From CAVTYH01 sp963738835 (GTDB lineage: Bacteria > Planctomycetota > Planctomycetia > Pirellulales > JADZDJ01): a DNA stretch of 24,382 bases. The stretch spans positions 1 to 24,382 of the forward strand of contig CAVTYH010000012.1 of the NCBI GenBank assembly GCA_963738835.1, given 5' to 3'. Positions 9,133 through 18,206 of the stretch are shown in pieces (positions within the stretch are counted from its first letter, which is position 1; each line of letters starts with the position of its first letter). A program made the translations under genes and the position numbers. The notes below the pieces were generated by a model. The model worked only from the letters and a program-made list of their open reading frames with translations. It did no database searches and was not told where the DNA came from.

Positions 9133-9138
9133 CTCCTT
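9133..9138 (-). promoter_or_regulatory. Shine-Dalgarno fixing a GTG start
   Basis: The minus strand reads AAGGAG 8 bases ahead of the GTG at 9124. It is one of the best ribosome-binding sites in the window and is the main reason to accept the non-ATG start of the 80-residue membrane protein. Confidence 0.7.
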
Positions 9139-9197
9139 GTTGTTGCCCGGATTGTGCGAATTGCGGCCGACAATGTCAATCAGCGAATTCTGCTTCC

Positions 9198-9223
9198 AGC
9201 CCAGGGGTTGCAACCCCTGGGCT
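9198..9223. repeat. Perfect 26-base palindrome
   Basis: The left arm AGCCCAGGGGTTG is followed directly by its exact reverse complement. The same core (GCCCAGGG ... CCTTGGGC) recurs at 16374-16401, where it forms a terminator. This points to a dispersed palindromic family. It lies between the small membrane-protein gene and the hydrolase gene. Confidence 0.85.
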
Positions 9224-9247
9224 TGATTCGCGAGTTGTATTCCGCGA

Positions 9248-9270
9248 CGCCGGCAATTTGCACGCCGGCG
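9248..9270. repeat. Inverted repeat with 7-base arms
   Basis: CGCCGGC (9248-9254) and GCCGGCG (9264-9270) flank a 9-base loop, 24 bases after the 26-base palindrome. The two may form one composite element of about 75 bases ahead of the hydrolase gene. Confidence 0.5.
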
Positions 9271-9337
9271 CGAATCCGGTCACAATAGACTTACGCGGTT
9301 CTTCCGAACAATATCTCGCGCTTTTGGAACAGACGAG

Positions 9338-11690
9338 ATGATTACGAACCGATTGCTTCGCTCTCGGCGGCATCGGGCAACCCTGCTTGCTGCCCTGCGC
9401 TGTTTTGCAATGACACTGCTCGTATTGTTGGCGGCTTGCGCACATGCAGACAAGATCGTCTTGCAAGATGGCCGTGAGCTGGAAGGACGATTCACGCGTC
9501 TCAACGCCATGCTCGCCAATCCCAACGTCGCCGGCGCGGAAATCAAGCCCATCGTGATGTGCGACAACGATTTGTCGTACACCTACGTCGCCCAAAAATT
9601 TGTCACGGCCGTCGAGGCAGCGGCGGCGAATGCGCGAATGGAACAAATCGAAGTGCAGCAGGCAGTGGCCGACGCCGGCGCACGAATCAGCAGCATTGGT
9701 GCGATCCTCAAAGTTGAACCCTGGGATAAAGGCGGCTTTGGTCGGCGGATTTTTTCCATGGCCGGTGGACCGACAGGCCGCATCGACTTGATTCAAGGCA
9801 TCACCAAAATCACTCCGGCCTGGAGTCGTGTTCAGGGCTTGCAGACTAAGCAAGCGTACATCTTGGATACACGAATTGCGACGAGCTCCATTCCCAAGGA
9901 AGACCTCTCCAAAATTATCAAGCGACAAATCAATGCCAACGACTCCGACCAGCGGTTGAAAGTCGTTCGGTTATATCTGGAGATGGAGGCGCTACAAGGA
10001 TGCGGATGAGGAACTGGCGCAAATCATCAAGCAGTTTCCAGATCGTCCCGGTCTCGATAAAGTCCGCCACGATCTGAAACAGATGGGCGCCCGGCAAATC
10101 ATCAAGGAAATCGACACGCGTCGTAAAGCCGGACAACATCAATTTGCGTACAGTCTGCTGGAGAGATTTCCGGCAGACGGCGTCGATGGCGATATTCTGC
10201 AACAAGTGCGGGCCAAGCTCGAGGACTACAACGAACTAAAAAAACAAGGCGAAACAGTTGTTGCCCAGCTCAACGAACTGGTCGGCAAACTTCCTGATGG
10301 ATCGCTCCGTGAGCATGTGAAACCGATCATCAAGGAAATCACTGATGAATTATCGGTCGGGACGTTGGATCGGATGGCGACCTACCGCCGGTTTGCTAAT
10401 GACCCGCAATCCAAGCCCGACGCCAAGCTTTCGCTGGCCATCAGCGGCTGGCTGATCGGCGCAGCCAAGGCCACGGAAAATCTGCAGCTCACCTTGTCGA
10501 TGGCTGAGCTGCGTGATTCACTGCACGATTATTTGAAAGAGGATGTCAAACTGAATCGTGATGGCCTGTATACAAGAATTCGATCCCAGGAAGGCTCGTC
10601 GCTCGATTTAATCGCCTCGCTGGCCGACCACATGAAGCCGCCGCTGGATACTGAATCACAAAGCGATCCGGGCTTCTACAAATTGTCGATCCCCGGTTTG
10701 CCTAACGAATCGCCGGTCACGTACTTCGTGCAGTTGCCGCCCGAGTACGATCCTCATACTCGGTATCCTTGCGTGCTCACATTGCACGGCGCCGGCACCA
10801 CCGCAGAGCAGCAAATCGCTTGGTGGACCGGCGATTTCATCGAGCGCGATGGTCAAAAAATCCGCACTGGTCAGGCGGCGCGACATGGATACATCATTGT
10901 GGCGCCGGTCTGGACCATCGACCATCAGAAAGAGTTTGAGAGCACGGCCCGCGAGCACGATGCAGTTCTTTCCGTGCTCCGCAATGCCTGCCGGCGGTTT
11001 GCCATCGATACCGATCGTGTGTTTCTCAGCGGTCACTCAGCCGGCGGCACGGCGGCGTGGGAAATTGGGCTCGCGCATCCCGATCTCTGGGCCGGCGTAA
11101 TTCCCATTGTGCCCACACTTAACAAGATGATTCAGCTTTATTGGAAAAACGCCGAACGTGTGCCGCTCTATTTCGTCTGTGGTGAAATGGATGGCGACAA
11201 GTTTGTGAAAAACGCCACCGAGTACGATCGCTACTTGGGGGCCAGCAAGGCCGGCGCTTTCGATTGCACGGTGGTGGAATTTCGCGGCCGCGGGCACGAG
11301 CACTTTTCCGACGAAATTCAACGGCTCTTCGATTGGATGGGACGCAAACAACGTAATTTCTTCCCGCGTGATTTTCTGACTTCCACCCAGCGTCCGTTCG
11401 ACAACTTTTTCTGGTGGGTCGAGCTGCGCAATTTCCAGCCTGGTCCGCGACCAATGGAAGTTGAAGGCAATGTGACCGCCTCGAACGGTGTCTCCGTTCG
11501 CGCCGGCGGCAATGTGACGGTGTGGCTATCGCCGGAGATGAAAATCGATTTCAGCCGGCCGATCACGGTAAACCTAAATGGCCAAAAGATGGCGCCGGCG
11601 AATAAGATTCAGCCCGATTTGCAAGTGCTGCTCGAAGACCTGCGCACCCGCGCCGACCGCCGCCACCCGTTTTGGGCGAAGGTCGAGTGA
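9338..11690 (+). CDS. Exported alpha/beta hydrolase (esterase/peptidase-like), one frameshift
   Basis: This is a large exported enzyme of about 784 residues. The N-terminus is a signal sequence that ends either at a lipobox-like LAAC (Cys34) or after AHA (residue 37). It is followed by KIVLQDGRELEGRF, a short beta motif common at the start of planctomycete exported proteins, and a long helical middle region. The C-terminal half is an alpha/beta hydrolase resembling polyhydroxybutyrate-depolymerase or prolyl-oligopeptidase-type esterases. It has PCVLTLHGAG for the oxyanion region, the nucleophile Ser in SGHSAGGTAAW (codon 11037-11039), a likely acid in CGEMDGDKF, and the His in RGRGHEHF. Near 9995 the frame breaks: LEME should continue as RYKDADEELAQI. 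The span is one base over 784 codons, fitting one inserted base. The substrate is unknown. Confidence 0.8.
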
Positions 11691-11691
11691 C

Positions 11692-13694
11692 CTAGAGAAT
11701 GACGGTCGCGGATGGCTTACGCAGCATCGCCTCGTTGGCGTTTTGTCCTTGGCGACTGCCGGCATCCGCTTTGGCGTCAGCCGCCACAGTCGACGTCTTG
11801 GCCAGCATGAAGCCAACCGACAGCCAACCGTCGTTGGCACTGGTGACGAACGTGCCAGCTGGGCCCAAGTAACGCCGCACTGAATCGAAGTCGGGTAGCT
11901 CGCGGCCATCGATCCGCTGCTTGCGAACGGCACCTTCTTTCCCTTCGCCAAACAGCGAATTGAGCAACTTGCCGAGGCTCGATTCCGATTGCGGCATTTG
12001 TCCGGTGCGAATCAGTTCATATGTGGGACGGAAGTCTTCGTCGGTTCGCGAGAAGCCTCGCAAACAAACCGGCCCAATTCCCAGCGAGTTGGCTTGACTG
12101 GCGACGCGGCGAAAATCGTCGGCAGCGGCCAGGCTGTCGGCCTTCCGCGACTGCAGCAGGACCTCTTTCAAAAACTCAAGGTGCGACGAAAGAAACACGT
12201 GCCCTTGCGCAACGCACACGGCCCGGGTGGAAAGGAACCGTTCCTCTCGATCGCGATGCGCTGGCAAATTGCTTTCCGAATGAGCGACCGCGCCACCGGG
12301 TGTTTCAATCTCCAGCACAGGCACATCAGATTCGGTGTCGACCAGTTCCCAAATCACGTAACCTTCGAATTCGCGGCGGTGGGCGCTTTTGTCGGCTTCC
12401 ATCAACCGACGAATGGTGTCGCCAACGATCTGTTCGTTGGTCACTTCCGCGGCGAACACCTTGCGTTCGCTTTTTGGTCCAACCGGGACTTCGCAATCGC
12501 TGATGATCGTGGCCCGATCCCCGAGATAAGCGATCAGGTTTTTGGCGATATCGACCTTCGGTCCATCCGGATCATCGCGCAAGCTATCGAGTACGTCGTG
12601 GAATACGCCTTTTTCGCCAACCATCTCGTCAACCAACGTGTCGGCCACGGTGAAGGCCGAGCGCAGGTCCCAATTGAACGTGATGTAGGTCGACATGTTG
12701 TGCGGTACCCACGGTTGCGGCTGTAATTCGCCGCCAATCGGAAACTGCAACATACGAGCCGCCAGATTGTATTTGTCTTTGCTTTGTGGATCGCGACCGG
12801 CAACTGGTGGAGCGTACACCAACGTGCGGTGCAGTACTTCGTAAGGACCGGCCGAGAAATTGATGCAACCGCCGACACCTTGGATAGCCGTGAAACCCTG
12901 ATTCTTGAAAATCTTCACCAGGTCCGGGCCTTTGCGTTTTTCACGCAACGGCAAGGAGGACCGCAGTACTTCGGCGTAACCAAACGGCTCGATGAACCAG
13001 CGCAGGTCAGGCTTCATTCCACCGGCTGCGGCGCCGGTGCGCTCCATGATTTCGTGATATGCAGGGACGCTGGCCAGTGAATCCGAGCACTCGTGGTCAA
13101 CTGCTTGCAGCATGACCTCGATGACCGCAATGTTGTCGGACGCCACTAACATGCCTTGCTGCAAGAAATACGCGGCCACCGGGGCGCTTTGCCACCGGGT
13201 TCGCCAGGAAGCTGATACGCGATGATGGGGTCGCCAGGATTACGGGCCAATCGCTTGGCGCCGTTTTGCGTCATGCGGTCGGCAATCTTGCCCAACACTG
13301 CTTCTGCCCGATCGGTCCGGCCCGTGGCATCGACGACCAAGGCCACCGCGCCTTCGTCAGGGGAAACCTGAATCGTCGCCAATGCGGCTTCACCGGAAGG
13401 AACACCTTCCAGCTCTTCCCAGGTCAGCCCCAGCTGTTCCAGTTGTTTCAAACCTTGCTGCCGAAACTGTCGTTTCAGCTGTTCGACAAACGGCTTCATC
13501 AGCGGATCGTTCACTAACTGCCCCAATTGCGAACGGTTGAACTGGGCGACCAATTGATCGATGTTGGGAGCCGAGAGATAACCCTTGGTGGTCGAAGGCA
13601 AAATTTGCTCGGATGGACGAGCAGCCAAGGCAGAAGAAATCGTCAGCAGCACCAGCGCCAGTGCCATTCCGCAATCACGAAACGGGCGAACCAT
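11692..13694 (-). CDS. Large exported protein of unknown function (DUF3352-like?), one frameshift
   Basis: A signal peptide (MVRPFRDCGMALALVLLTISS, cleaving near ALA at 22-24) precedes EQILPSTTKGYLSAPNIDQLVAQFNRSQLGQL. That is the style of planctomycete exported proteins resembling DUF3352, a comparison made from memory. The rest, about 640 residues, alternates strand-rich segments with helices and has no catalytic motif I can name. The frame breaks near 13175-13185, where PGGKAP should continue as VAAYFLQQGMLVASDN; the span fits one missing base. The ATG at 13694 is chosen because AAGGAG lies 10 bases upstream and the signal peptide starts there; longer in-frame starts add unrelated residues. 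Its stop is one base from the stop of the convergent hydrolase gene. Confidence 0.75.
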
Positions 13695-13704
13695 CACGGT
13701 ACAG

Positions 13705-13710
13705 CTCCTT
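13705..13710 (-). promoter_or_regulatory. Shine-Dalgarno fixing the start at 13694
   Basis: AAGGAG on the minus strand, 10 bases ahead of the ATG, selects the start that gives a clean signal peptide over the longer in-frame starts upstream. Confidence 0.65.
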
Positions 13711-14210
13711 AGGTTCCAGCCGAAAGGCAAAAGCCCAATCTCGCTTGGTGCAAAATTGGATGCTGCCTGGACAAAGCAAAACGAGTGCCACGCTCCCACG
13801 TGCCGACTTAATTACTCGGTGCCATTGGTGTCCGGCGGTTGCCGCTGCGGCACAGTATCTGTGCGCGCAGTCTGTGCCGGAGACGGGGCGTATAGTTTCT
13901 ATCGGATGAAGCGGCCATAACCTGCGGTCGCAGTTGGCAATTCGACGATCGGACGGCAATCGAATCGGCTGCCCGAGCTGATGATGACGGAAACGCACAA
14001 GTTCTGTTAATCTGTGACAGATGCGTTGCGTTCGCTGATTGCCATTGACCCGGTTTTGGCAGACATGCTAGCACGCCGACCGATTCCAAGCCGGCGGTAG
14101 CAATGGCGGCTCCGCAAAAATTCCAAAAGCAAGATTAAGTGTCGCAATTTGGATTGAGATGCACTGGCCAACCCACGACTACCGTCGAAGGCTATTCCGG
14201 CAACCGACTC

Positions 14211-14231
14211 CTGAACCCCGAACCCTGACCC
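14211..14231 (+). repeat. Three degenerate heptamers ahead of the HD gene
   Basis: CTGAACC, CCGAACC and CTGACCC follow each other with a period of 7 and end 13 bases before the ATG at 14245. The placement mirrors the TTTCCGC heptamers at 1890-1910 ahead of the HAD gene. Confidence 0.5.
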
Positions 14232-14244
14232 TTACCGCTCCCCC

Positions 14245-15824
14245 ATGCCCGACCTTCGCCGCGAAGCCCTGTGCTACGATCCGCTGCACGGCTACATGCC
14301 GCTGGTCTCAAACGAGGGGCTGGCGATGGGCGAAGTTTCCGAGCGGCAAATCATCGATCATCCGTGGCTGCAACGCTTGCGGCAGATTCATCAGCTGCAA
14401 ACTGCCTGGTGGGTGTTCCCGTCGGCAGAGCACACCCGGTTCCAGCACGTACTGGGCGTGATGCACTTGGCCAGCCGAGCCGCATCAGCCCTGTACGACA
14501 GCTTGAAATCGGTTTGCCCCGACGTGCCTAGCCGTGGTTACGTCGAAAGCTTGCTGCGATTGGCAGGCTTGTTGCACGACGTCGGCCACGGTCCCTTCGG
14601 TCATTTTTTCGATGAGCATTATCTGTCGGTGTATGGATTAACTCACGAGACCCTGGGCAGCGTCATCATCGAACGTGAACTCAGCGATTTAATCCGACGA
14701 GTGCGTCGTAATCCAAACGGCGCATTGGACGCCGGCGAAATACTGGATCCGAAACAGATTTCGTTTTTGATCACACGGCCGAAATCAAAACACCCTCTCC
14801 CCGAGAGAGAGGGAACCAACAATGGCAGCCAGCCGCGATGGCTCAAGTTTTTGCGCAGCCTGTTTAGCGGCATCTATACTGTCGACAACATGGATTTCGT
14901 CCTCCGCGACGCCTACATGTCGGGCTACAACACGCGAGCTTACGATCTGGAACGACTGCTGCGCTACAGTTTTTTCAGCGATGCCGGGCTCACTATTCAC
15001 GTTCGCGGGCTTGACGCGCTGCTGCGGTTCATTTCGGTGCGTGCCGAATTGTTTCGCACGATCTATTTTCACCGCACGGTACGGGCCATCGATTTGGAAC
15101 TGAAGGATTTGTTTGCGGCCAGCCGCAATTGGCTGTTTCCCGGCAATCCTCTGGACAAGCTTGACGAATACCGTCAATTCACCGAATGGACGCTGCTGGT
15201 GGATGCTTCGCGATGGCATTCCAGCGATGACGCCGCCAAGTGCGAAGTCGGCAAGCGGTGGCAGGATTTCTTGGCCCGGCGCGTGCGCTGGAAAACTGTC
15301 TATCAGCGGACGCTGGTCTATCGGCCCGGCGACGCGGAATCGTCGAGCATTTTCAGTAATCCGCAATTCGTGGAGCAGGCTTTGCGGGCCGCTTTGCCGC
15401 CCGAATTGCGCGATTTGCCGCTACGCGTCGATTTGGCTCGCCACGTCCATCGGCCCGAAACCCGCGGCCCAGCGGCGGGTCAAAACTTCCTGTTCGATCC
15501 GGCGCTCGGTCAACCACGACCGTTGGATGACGACATGCTGTATCGCAATCTGCCGGTCGCGCACCGCATCTGCCGCATTTATGCCGAGAATGAAATGCAC
15601 ACCTCCGAGATTACCGCCGCGCTGGACCGACTCATCGGCCCCGGCAGCGTGGACGATCTGACCAACATGTCAGCGCCGCAACTTCGACGCAATCGGAATA
15701 TTCAGCCCTGCCTCGCCACGTCCAACTGGAAAAGTTGTCACAGCTTGCCGGCATTATTGCTGCTCGCAGCAAATTGTGGACGACCGCAAGAATCCGCATT
15801 GCCGCTATCGTGGGCAAAAGTTAG
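14245..15824 (+). CDS. HD-superfamily phosphohydrolase (COG1078 type), probable 3' frameshift
   Basis: This is a metal-dependent phosphohydrolase related to dNTP triphosphohydrolases. The N-terminus YDPLHGYMPL and the metal-site motifs fit the family: His63/His68 in EHTRFQH, His111-Asp112 in LLHDVGHGPFGH, His134 in THETLG and the late Asp in VDNMDFVLRDAYMSG (about 213-222). The open frame from 14245 continues to 16341 and would swallow the next gene, which has its own signal peptide and ribosome site. I infer an indel near 15660-15700. The alternative frame then reads RHVQLEKLSQLAGIIAARS and stops at 15822-15824, giving about 526 residues. The exact end is uncertain. A palindromic element sits in frame at 14793-14813. 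The substrate is unknown; a nucleotide is likely from the family. Confidence 0.8.
14793..14813. repeat. Palindromic element inside the HD gene
   Basis: CCCTCTC (14793-14799) pairs with GAGAGGG (14807-14813) across a 7-base loop. It is read as HPLPEREG within a polar loop just before RWLKFLRSLFSGIYTVDNMDF, and the frame is kept. The 11-base core CCCTCTCCCCG also occurs on the minus strand at 1727-1737, just upstream of the ilvD start. Confidence 0.6.
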
Positions 15825-15937
15825 CATGATTTTTGGGGGCTCCATCTCGAACGCTGCCCCACAACAGGACCCAGCCGTGGTTCGTGACCTACGGTTTAAT
15901 GCTTATCAGTTCAATTCTGCATTCGCAGCATTCATTC

Positions 15938-15941
15938 GGAG
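15938..15941 (+). promoter_or_regulatory. Ribosome-binding site fixing the start at 15952
   Basis: GGAG lies 10 bases ahead of the ATG at 15952. Together with the signal peptide that begins there, it shows that the long open frame from 14245 to 16341 contains two genes. Confidence 0.55.
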
Positions 15942-15951
15942 ATTCGCAACT

Positions 15952-16341
15952 ATGCTTTTGCGCAGCACCACACTGCTCTGCGCGCTAGCCACTGCAACAT
16001 TCGCCCGGGCCGATGAGGTCAAGCGTCTAACATTGGGTGATTTAACAGCCGGCAGCCACGTAGAGATTTCCACGGCCGATCGAGTTTATCGTGCCGAGAT
16101 AGCCGACCCCGCCACCGGCGAGGCCCGCATTGCCGCTTCCACCGACGGCGTGAAATTCAGCCAGCCGATGACCGTCTTCCTGCAGGGCGCTACGCAAGGC
16201 CGCACACCCGAAGCCGGCGGCATGATGCTGGTGAAAATGAACCAGCTGCAAACCGGCTTGCGCTTGGAACTTGGCGTGGGCTCGATGGAAGCGCGCGATC
16301 GCTATCTGACCGAGCCGATCCAAAGCATCCGCGTGGAATAA
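15952..16341 (+). CDS. Small secreted protein of unknown function
   Basis: This 129-residue protein begins with a signal peptide, MLLRSTTLLCALATATFARA, cleaving before DEVKRLTLGD. The mature part of about 109 residues looks mainly beta (HVEISTADRVYRAEIADP, ARIAASTDGVKFSQPMTVFLQG, LRLELGVGSMEARDRYLTEPIQSIRVE) and lacks cysteines. No family was recognised. The start is supported by the GGAG site. The frame is continuous with the HD gene upstream only because of the inferred indel there, so an automatic caller may report one 698-residue fusion. A strong terminator follows 32 bases after the stop. Confidence 0.75.
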   Translation: MLLRSTTLLCALATATFARADEVKRLTLGDLTAGSHVEISTADRVYRAEIADPATGEARIAASTDGVKFSQPMTVFLQGATQGRTPEAGGMMLVKMNQLQTGLRLELGVGSMEARDRYLTEPIQSIRVE

Positions 16342-16373
16342 TCAATCCGGTTTGAAAATTGCATACTTTTGCC

Positions 16374-16406
16374 AAGCCCAGGGTGTGCGACCCTTGGGCT
16401 TTTTTT
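16374..16406 (+). terminator. Intrinsic terminator
   Basis: The stem AAGCCCAGGGT (16374-16384) pairs with ACCC-TTGGGCTT (16390-16401, one bulged T) around the loop GTGCG, followed by a run of seven T ending at 16406. It ends the plus-strand transcript of the small secreted protein. The stem core matches the palindrome at 9198-9223. Confidence 0.85.
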
Positions 16407-16421
16407 GCGGCATTTCCGCGT

Positions 16422-18057
16422 TTAATCCGCCACGCGCCAGCGAGTGTTGAACAACCAGATCATTGTCCCCAGCAGCACAACCAGCAGAACGCCGGAAAAG
16501 CCGATATACGAAAAGTACAACGCCCAATCGCCCGCATGATCAGGCATCTGGTTCGGATTTCCGAACCGCAGAGGCACCGCAAACGCCGCAGTAAATGGGC
16601 TGGTCGACACTCAAGGCTTGCGCCATGGCAGATGCGCTCGATTTCGGGAAAAACGTCTCGGCAAAAAACCGCATCGCCAGCGGCACGCAAAACAGCACGA
16701 TGATCACCATGTACGTGGCCATCAAACTGTGCGCCGTCTTGCGAAACAGCACGGAGCAGAAGAGCGCAATTGTCGTGGTCGTAAAACAACACATCACAAA
16801 CACGCCCACGTACGCTGCGATTGATGGTAGATTCAACCAATAGTACGACGTCGGCATGATGCAAGCCAGCAGCAGCGGCCAAAGCAGAAACGCCGATAGC
16901 ACGCTGGAAACCCGCAACCCAGCGATCAATTTGCCCCACAAAATTTGCCACGGCGAAATGATGGTCGTTAACAGCAGATCAAGCGTTTGCCGTTCTCGTT
17001 CGCTGGTGACGCTGCCGGCGGAAAACACCGGGCCGACCAGCATATTGAACAGCACCACATAGCTGATGTACCACGGTGCAAGTTCTTGCCGCCAGAACAG
17101 GCACACCGCCATCAGCGGAATCACCAGAAACATGCTGACCTGAATCACCAGGCGCAGCATCAGCGTGCCCTGAGCAAAAATTTCGCTCCGCATTTCCTTG
17201 TCGTAAACCGGATTCGTGCCGTCCGGCAACAGCGTGGTGCGTTTGGCGGGGGCGAACAGCCGATCAGGAAATTGATCACGCTGAATGATCAAGCCCACCG
17301 CCTGCTGGGCTTCTTCTTCGATATCGACGACTTCGTTCCCTTCGCTGCCCACATCGGGCGGATGCATCAGCCGTCGCGTAGTCGCCGAGAAGAGGAGAAT
17401 GCAAATTGCCGCGGCAATTCCCGGCAGCACCGTGACGGCCACGAATACAGTCGGAACGAGCCAACGCCGCTCAGAGCCGTTCCACGTCAAAATTCCCACC
17501 ATCGCCAGCGGCAAGATCAGCAGATAAGACACTACCAGCGATGCCGCCGTGCGCTGAAAGAAACTGCTGCACGCTACGCTAATCATGCCAAACGTGATGA
17601 TCGAGAGCACCAGCGCTAAATACGCCGCCAGCACTTCGTAAATCGAAACGCCTCCCAGCGGCAGACACAACATCACAATCGGCAGCGACGAGAAAATCAA
17701 AATCGCCAGGTGCGCCAGCGACGCCAACAGCTTGCCCAGCACAATCGCAGCCGGCCGAAGCGGACTGGCCAGCAGCATTTCGTACGTCTTGCGTTCTTTC
17801 TCGCCAGTGATCGCGCCTGCCGCAAAACTCGGCGCCATCAGCGAGGCGATTACATACTGACCCAGGAAAAACAAATTCACCAATTGCTTGGCTTCCTCCG
17901 GGTTGCGCGTTAAATCCAACTTCAACCCCTGCGGCCAGGCCATGATGACCACCGCCCCCAACAGCGCGTTGTACAGAAACAACAGCACGAATGCCCGCGC
18001 CGTGCGTAGGTTGACGAGCAGCTCGCGTTGCAGGACAGGGTTTTCGAGTAAGTACAT
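16422..18057 (-). CDS. ABC-2 family permease with two tandem modules, one frameshift
   Basis: This is an inner-membrane subunit of an ABC-2 type (NatB/exporter-like) transporter. Two homologous modules are visible. Module one begins ENPVLQRELLVNLR and contains GAITGEKERKTYEMLLASPL; module two begins TNPVYDKEMRSEIF and contains GSVTSERERQTLDLLLTTI. Each is followed by several hydrophobic helices. Near 16608 the frame breaks: MAQAL should continue as VSTSPFTAAFAVPLRF and run to LFNTRWRVAD at 16422. The span is one base over 545 codons, fitting one inserted base. ATG at 18057 is preferred; a GTG at 18072 is in frame but sits in the inverted-repeat element. No ATPase gene is adjacent, so the partner is encoded elsewhere. 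The substrate is unknown. Confidence 0.85.
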
Positions 18058-18068
18058 AGTCTGATTAG

Positions 18069-18196
18069 TCACCGCAGAGGACGCAGAGGATCGCTGAGCG
18101 ACACGCAGAGATGTCAGATGGATGTAAGATAACGCAGCCGATTTATGATTTCATCCCCTACGTCGTTTCTGCGATCCTCCGCGTCCTCAGCGGTGA
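18069..18196. repeat. 128-base element with 26-base terminal inverted repeats
   Basis: The left end (18069-18094) starts TCACCGCAGAGGACGCAGAG; the right end (18171-18196) is its reverse complement with 24 of 26 bases matching. It fills the gap between argG and the permease gene. The size and structure are MITE-like or a long hairpin. A degenerate relative lies at 19459-19563 on the other side of argG. Confidence 0.8.
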
Positions 18197-18206
18197 AGTC
18201 TTCCGG

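Larger units (their letters stand above)
13695..14244. other. 550-base divergent intergenic region
   Basis: This lies between two divergent genes (the exported protein and the HD hydrolase), so it should carry both promoters. Short open frames here have no signal peptide, family resemblance or ribosome site. Visible items are an 11-base odd palindrome TCTGTGACAGA (14011-14021) and the heptamer run at 14211-14231. No confident promoter was found. Confidence 0.5.

Noticed and set aside
9176..9928. 250-codon minus-strand open frame
   Set aside because: It is antisense to the N-terminus of the hydrolase and reads through the 26-base palindrome; it has no signal peptide or known motif.
9995..10009. 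Programmed ribosomal frameshift as explanation for the break in the hydrolase gene
   Set aside because: No slippery heptamer of the usual type is evident, and similar breaks occur in many unrelated genes, so sequence error is the simpler reading.
14011..14021. TCTGTGACAGA as a CRP-type operator
   Set aside because: It is only an 11-base odd palindrome, and no matching half-site spacing or promoter elements are seen around it.
18069..18196. The inverted-repeat element as a CRISPR fragment or insertion sequence
   Set aside because: There are no regularly spaced repeats or spacers, and it is too short to encode a transposase; it is better described as a MITE-like or hairpin element.
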